From assembly GCA_021904315.1 (NCBI GenBank), contig CM038925.1, positions 5,954,501-6,018,500 of the forward strand: 64,000 bases of DNA, read 5' to 3'. Below are positions 60,701-64,000 of the stretch, one piece after another (the first letter of the stretch is position 1; every line of letters begins with the position of its first letter). The translations under genes were made by a program, and so were the position numbers. The stretch comes from Sphagnum magellanicum (lineage: Eukaryota > Streptophyta > Sphagnopsida > Sphagnales > Sphagnaceae). The notes under the pieces are model-generated. The model saw only the letters and a list, made by a program, of their open reading frames with translations, made no database searches and was not told the origin of the DNA.

Positions 60701-63700
60701 TCTTGATCAACCATGGGGTGTTGTTGGTGTATGAGAAACAAAAATGTATAACTCCAAAAGAGGTCATCATCATCCACAATACTCCGAGCGTTGGCACAGT
60801 TCATAAAGTTAGCTTGAACCTGTTGATTGGACTTCATGAGCTTCTTCAATGAAACAGGGGTTGTATATTATGTAATCTAACTTCAAAAGTGGGCCATTGT
60901 GTTTTGTGCTTAATAGGAATCTCTCAAGGTACGGTTTAACTGGGCCAATTTCTCCTGGTTTTGGCAAGCTTAGGAGTCTTACTAGCCTGTAAGTAATGTT
61001 CACAATTATTATTCTCCATGATATTTATTGCATTTGTTTATTATGTAGTAGAAAATTTTCTTCTTATAAATCCAAATGCAATGTTTGCTTCCATTTCAAT
61101 AGCAATATTTAGAAGAAGCTGTAAAATTTATGGTTCAAATTAAGATACAATGTAATAATAGTAATGGTCATCTTCACAAGTCCATATAAAATTAATCGTT
61201 GATCATGATTACATTTTAATTCATTTTTCCACCTTGTATGTTTTTCTGTGTTGTGCAGTGTACTGGAGAACAATGAATTGAATGGTTTGCTACCAAACTT
61301 TTCGCAATCTCCAAATCTCACCACCTTGTATGTAACCTTTATCACCTGACTTTTATAAAATTTGTCCCAGTGCTATGTATAGGAATATCGAATAATATCA
61401 ATAATGAAGTTTTTTTTGTAAAGCATCAAAGCTACATACTATGAAATACATACCAAAAATCCTCAAATAATTATGACTTATTCATCAAATTTATGAAACT
61501 CAATTGAAATTTCTCAAATTTCTGAGACAAGGATACAAGGTGGAAAAATGAAGATGAGGGCTTTCATCTTATGCCAATTGCAAGGTGCAACTAATAATAA
61601 GATGTAAGATTCTAACTAAATATGTTTATCCTTAAAAACTAACCCACTTTTTCAAATCTTTAAGCACAAACTTGTCAATTAATAAATCTACAGCTTATTA
61701 GATATAAAATAACATATTTGTTTCTTTTTGGGGGTTGTATAGGAATCTTAGGAGCAATCAACTCAATGGATCAATCCCACCTTCCATTTGGGATATTCCC
61801 AAACTTAATGTTTTGGATTTATCGAACAACAATCTTTCAGGCAACCTTGTACCCATTACAAGCACCTCATGCCCAACGTCTTTAACAACAGTGTAAGCAT
61901 CCTTTTGCACAATCTTAAAGATTGCTAGTTAAATTACACAAAATTATGTGATGATTTGTAATTTTATAATTCATCATATGGTGACATAGAGAAGGAAAAA
62001 TTTCAATAGATGCATCAAGTTTTAAACTCAAATTGGTGCACATGTGGTTTATTATAAATTCATTTACTTCGTTTTAAAAAAATTATGTCATTTGTAAAGT
62101 TTTGAAAACAATTTATTAGTTTCTGATATTTCAATCTTAATCTTTCAACATGTGCAAATGTCATCCATCTTGGTTTATTTTTGGGGTTTGTGTGTGGGTA
62201 CAAATGTTCATTACAGGAATTTGGGTAACAACAATTTGAGCGGTTCATTTCCTTCTCATTTGTTTGCTTCTTCAATCTCAACCTTACAAGAAATGTGGGT
62301 ACACATCAAGATACATTTTCTCAAGTTTTGTACAGAAAATTTGAAATGGGAAGATCCATATATGTATGTGAAACATTTTTTCAATTATAAAATAGAGTTC
62401 AACAAAAGGTCAACCTGTAAGTTATTTTGGATTGAAGTGAAGGACAAACATTTTAATTTCATTTATCAAATTCCATTATATACTATTGTGCACAATTTGA
62501 ACTAACATTATATTCTTACAACTTGCTACAATGCAGAAATTTTGACTATAACAACTTATGTGGGACTTTGAATATGAGTTTTTGGGATTTGGAAACAAAT
62601 ATTTCCTTTTCCATTGTCTCCATGCTGTATAATGATATAACCACACTTGAACCAAGTTGGGAAGATTCCCCGATCTATCCCGAAATTTTGTAAGTCTTTA
62701 ATTGATTGTTTTTAAATATCCAATTGTGGCCCACAAGTTTGAACTAATCTTGTCATTGTAACTTAGCTTCAAGTTTTAGATTCTTCAATATCGTTATTGA
62801 AAGAACATGATAGGAAGTGGAATTTTTTTATTTTAATTGAAAATCAATATCATTATTCCAATATATTAATGATGATTTTGGACTTTCATTGTAGGCTTTT
62901 TGGAAATCCAATTTGCAAAAATCGATGTAGCTCAAATCGCATCACATGCCTTCGTCAACAATTCAGTTGTTGCAACCCGCAGCTCTGTTCAAGTTGGGAT
63001 TACATTCACAACAATTCCCTATCCCCATTAGATTACCATAGAAGGGTTGTACTCCATATTTATTTTTGTCACTACTCTATTAATTAAACAAAACCCTTGA
63101 ATTGAAAAAGGAACTTGTATACATAAAATAGTTTCAACATATACTTGTTGAAATTATAAATAGGTATCACTTTTAGATATTTACGATAAAAAAAGATATT
63201 TATATTATATGTTTGAAGTTCAATTGAAAATCTAGGGTCTTCATATGAGCCTTGCACCTAATGTACAACATGTCACATTAAATAGGTACAATTAATCCAT
63301 TAAGATTTTTTGGTTAAAATGTCACATTATAAAATTAAATTTGAAAACTAAAATAAAAAATAAATTTTGTAATTTGGGGGATGCATTTGGAATACATTAA
63401 AGTTCCAAATGTTGAAAATAAGGAACTTTTCTTTGTCTTGTGATGCTAATGTGGGGGTATGCAAAAGAAAATTCTTAGTTGTGAAATGTCAATATTGTTA
63501 GCATGTTAGAATAATGGAAACTAGTTAGTTGTTTGATGTTGTTTTGCTTTTCATTCCAAACTAACACATTAATTTATTTTTTCACTTGTGGCAGTATGGA
63601 TTCAAAGCAAAAATAAGTTAAATTTGATACTGTCCACAACACTACCAATTATTTTTGTTTTTGGTGGAATTATTGGTGTGGTAATATTACGGAAATATCG

Positions 63701-64000
63701 TGCAAATGCATTAGCTTTGCATGAAATCCAACAAGGTGTGTTTTTGTTTGTCTATTACTGTATTGTATCATTCATTTATATGATTATTTCTTGTTATTCT
63801 GCTTTTATTGTTATCACTAGCTAAGATAATGATTAGCCATATATGACACATTGTGTAGGTTTGTTCAAACTTGGTATTAGTATGTAATATCAATCTCATT
63901 CTTATTCATTTAATTATCCAAAGTAAAGTGAATGTGTGTTAATATTACACCTTGCACTTCCTTGTAGAATTTGCTAAACAACAAGTGCAACCTACATTAT
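57776..64000 (+). CDS. Second malectin-like/LRR receptor kinase, cut by window end
   Basis: Mirror copy of the minus-strand kinase gene. Exons: 57776-57878, 58101-58656, 58994-59481, 59790-59955, 60917-60988, 61259-61327, 61743-61892, 62217-62294, 62537-62689, 62895-62992, 63595-63735, and 63968 to the window end (start of the kinase domain). Exons 1-6 appear identical to the partner. Exon 7 differs at six of 50 residues. Exons 8, 9 and 10 differ in length by 9, 3 and 9 bases, and the exon 11 membrane segment is the same protein. No stop or frameshift is visible. It has the same role as its partner, but variation in the LRR and Cys-rich region could alter ligand or co-receptor contact. Confidence 0.9.
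60438..60474. repeat. Small inverted repeat in intron 4
   Basis: An 11-bp perfect stem (TGGAGGCATCT with AGATGCCTCCA) around a 15-base loop, within the roughly 960-base intron 4. The same hairpin lies in the partner gene near 12342-12378. Confidence 0.6.

Larger units (their letters stand above)
39867..64000 (-). repeat. Right arm of giant inverted repeat
   Basis: Reverse-complement copy of 8825-32895, truncated by the window edge inside exon 12 of the second receptor kinase gene. Differences seen in the near-identical core (39867-61342) are one extra 55-bp tandem unit (three at 51041-51205 against two at 21611-21720), seven instead of eight bases in the homopolymer at 44226-44232, and substitutions at 43363 and 39885. 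Beyond 61342 the arm differs from its partner by scattered substitutions and short indels. Confidence 0.95.

Noticed and set aside
8825..64000. Missed-adapter palindromic read as the sole explanation
   Set aside because: A 6,971-bp unique spacer, different 55-bp unit counts and a divergent outer region are not expected from one molecule read twice; a haplotype join is kept as a separate caution.

Overview
This is nuclear DNA of a land plant. The evidence is spliceosomal GT-AG introns, an ARGONAUTE1-like gene remnant, a malectin-like/LRR receptor kinase, TTTAGGG-type telomere motifs, and plant-type Ty3/gypsy and CACTA transposons. The AT-rich, transposon-filled background would suit a seed-free plant, but the sequence alone does not fix the species.

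The dominant structure is a giant inverted repeat. The left arm (8825-32895) reappears in reverse complement as the right arm (39867-64000, still continuing at the window edge), around a 6,971-bp spacer (32896-39866). From about 11474 to 32895 against 39867 to 61342 the arms are almost identical. I found one 55-bp tandem-unit difference, one homopolymer base and at least two substitutions there. Outside 11474/61342 the arms diverge abruptly. Position x pairs with 72762-x near the centre, 72761-x from about 21.7 to 28.5 kb, 72816-x from 11.5 to 21.6 kb, and about 72825-x near 9 kb.

Region by region. 1-6990 (outside the arms) holds degraded coding sequence: a coiled-coil exon with stops, a 96-bp tandem repeat, an 11-exon ARGONAUTE1-like pseudogene and a CACTA-like transposon end. 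6997-15040 (minus) is a complete 16-exon, 1,042-residue malectin-like/LRR receptor kinase. Its partner on the plus strand (57776 to beyond 64000) is intact as far as the window shows. The two genes point outward from the palindrome. Between them each arm carries the same nest: upstream non-coding DNA, minisatellites, a dead chromovirus interrupted by a 1.5-kb CACTA element with a GGG target duplication, an intact 138-codon reading frame with TATA box and poly(A) signal beside a 27-bp repeat array, a dead gag-protease-RT retroelement fragment, and a 97-bp perfect hairpin where that retroelement is cut off. The spacer holds another decayed Ty3/gypsy gag-protease and AT-rich DNA of unknown origin.

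The two receptor kinase genes are identical in exons 1-6 and diverge from exon 7. Every exon-length difference between them is a multiple of three, which suggests both stayed coding while the inner 21.4 kb was duplicated or homogenised.
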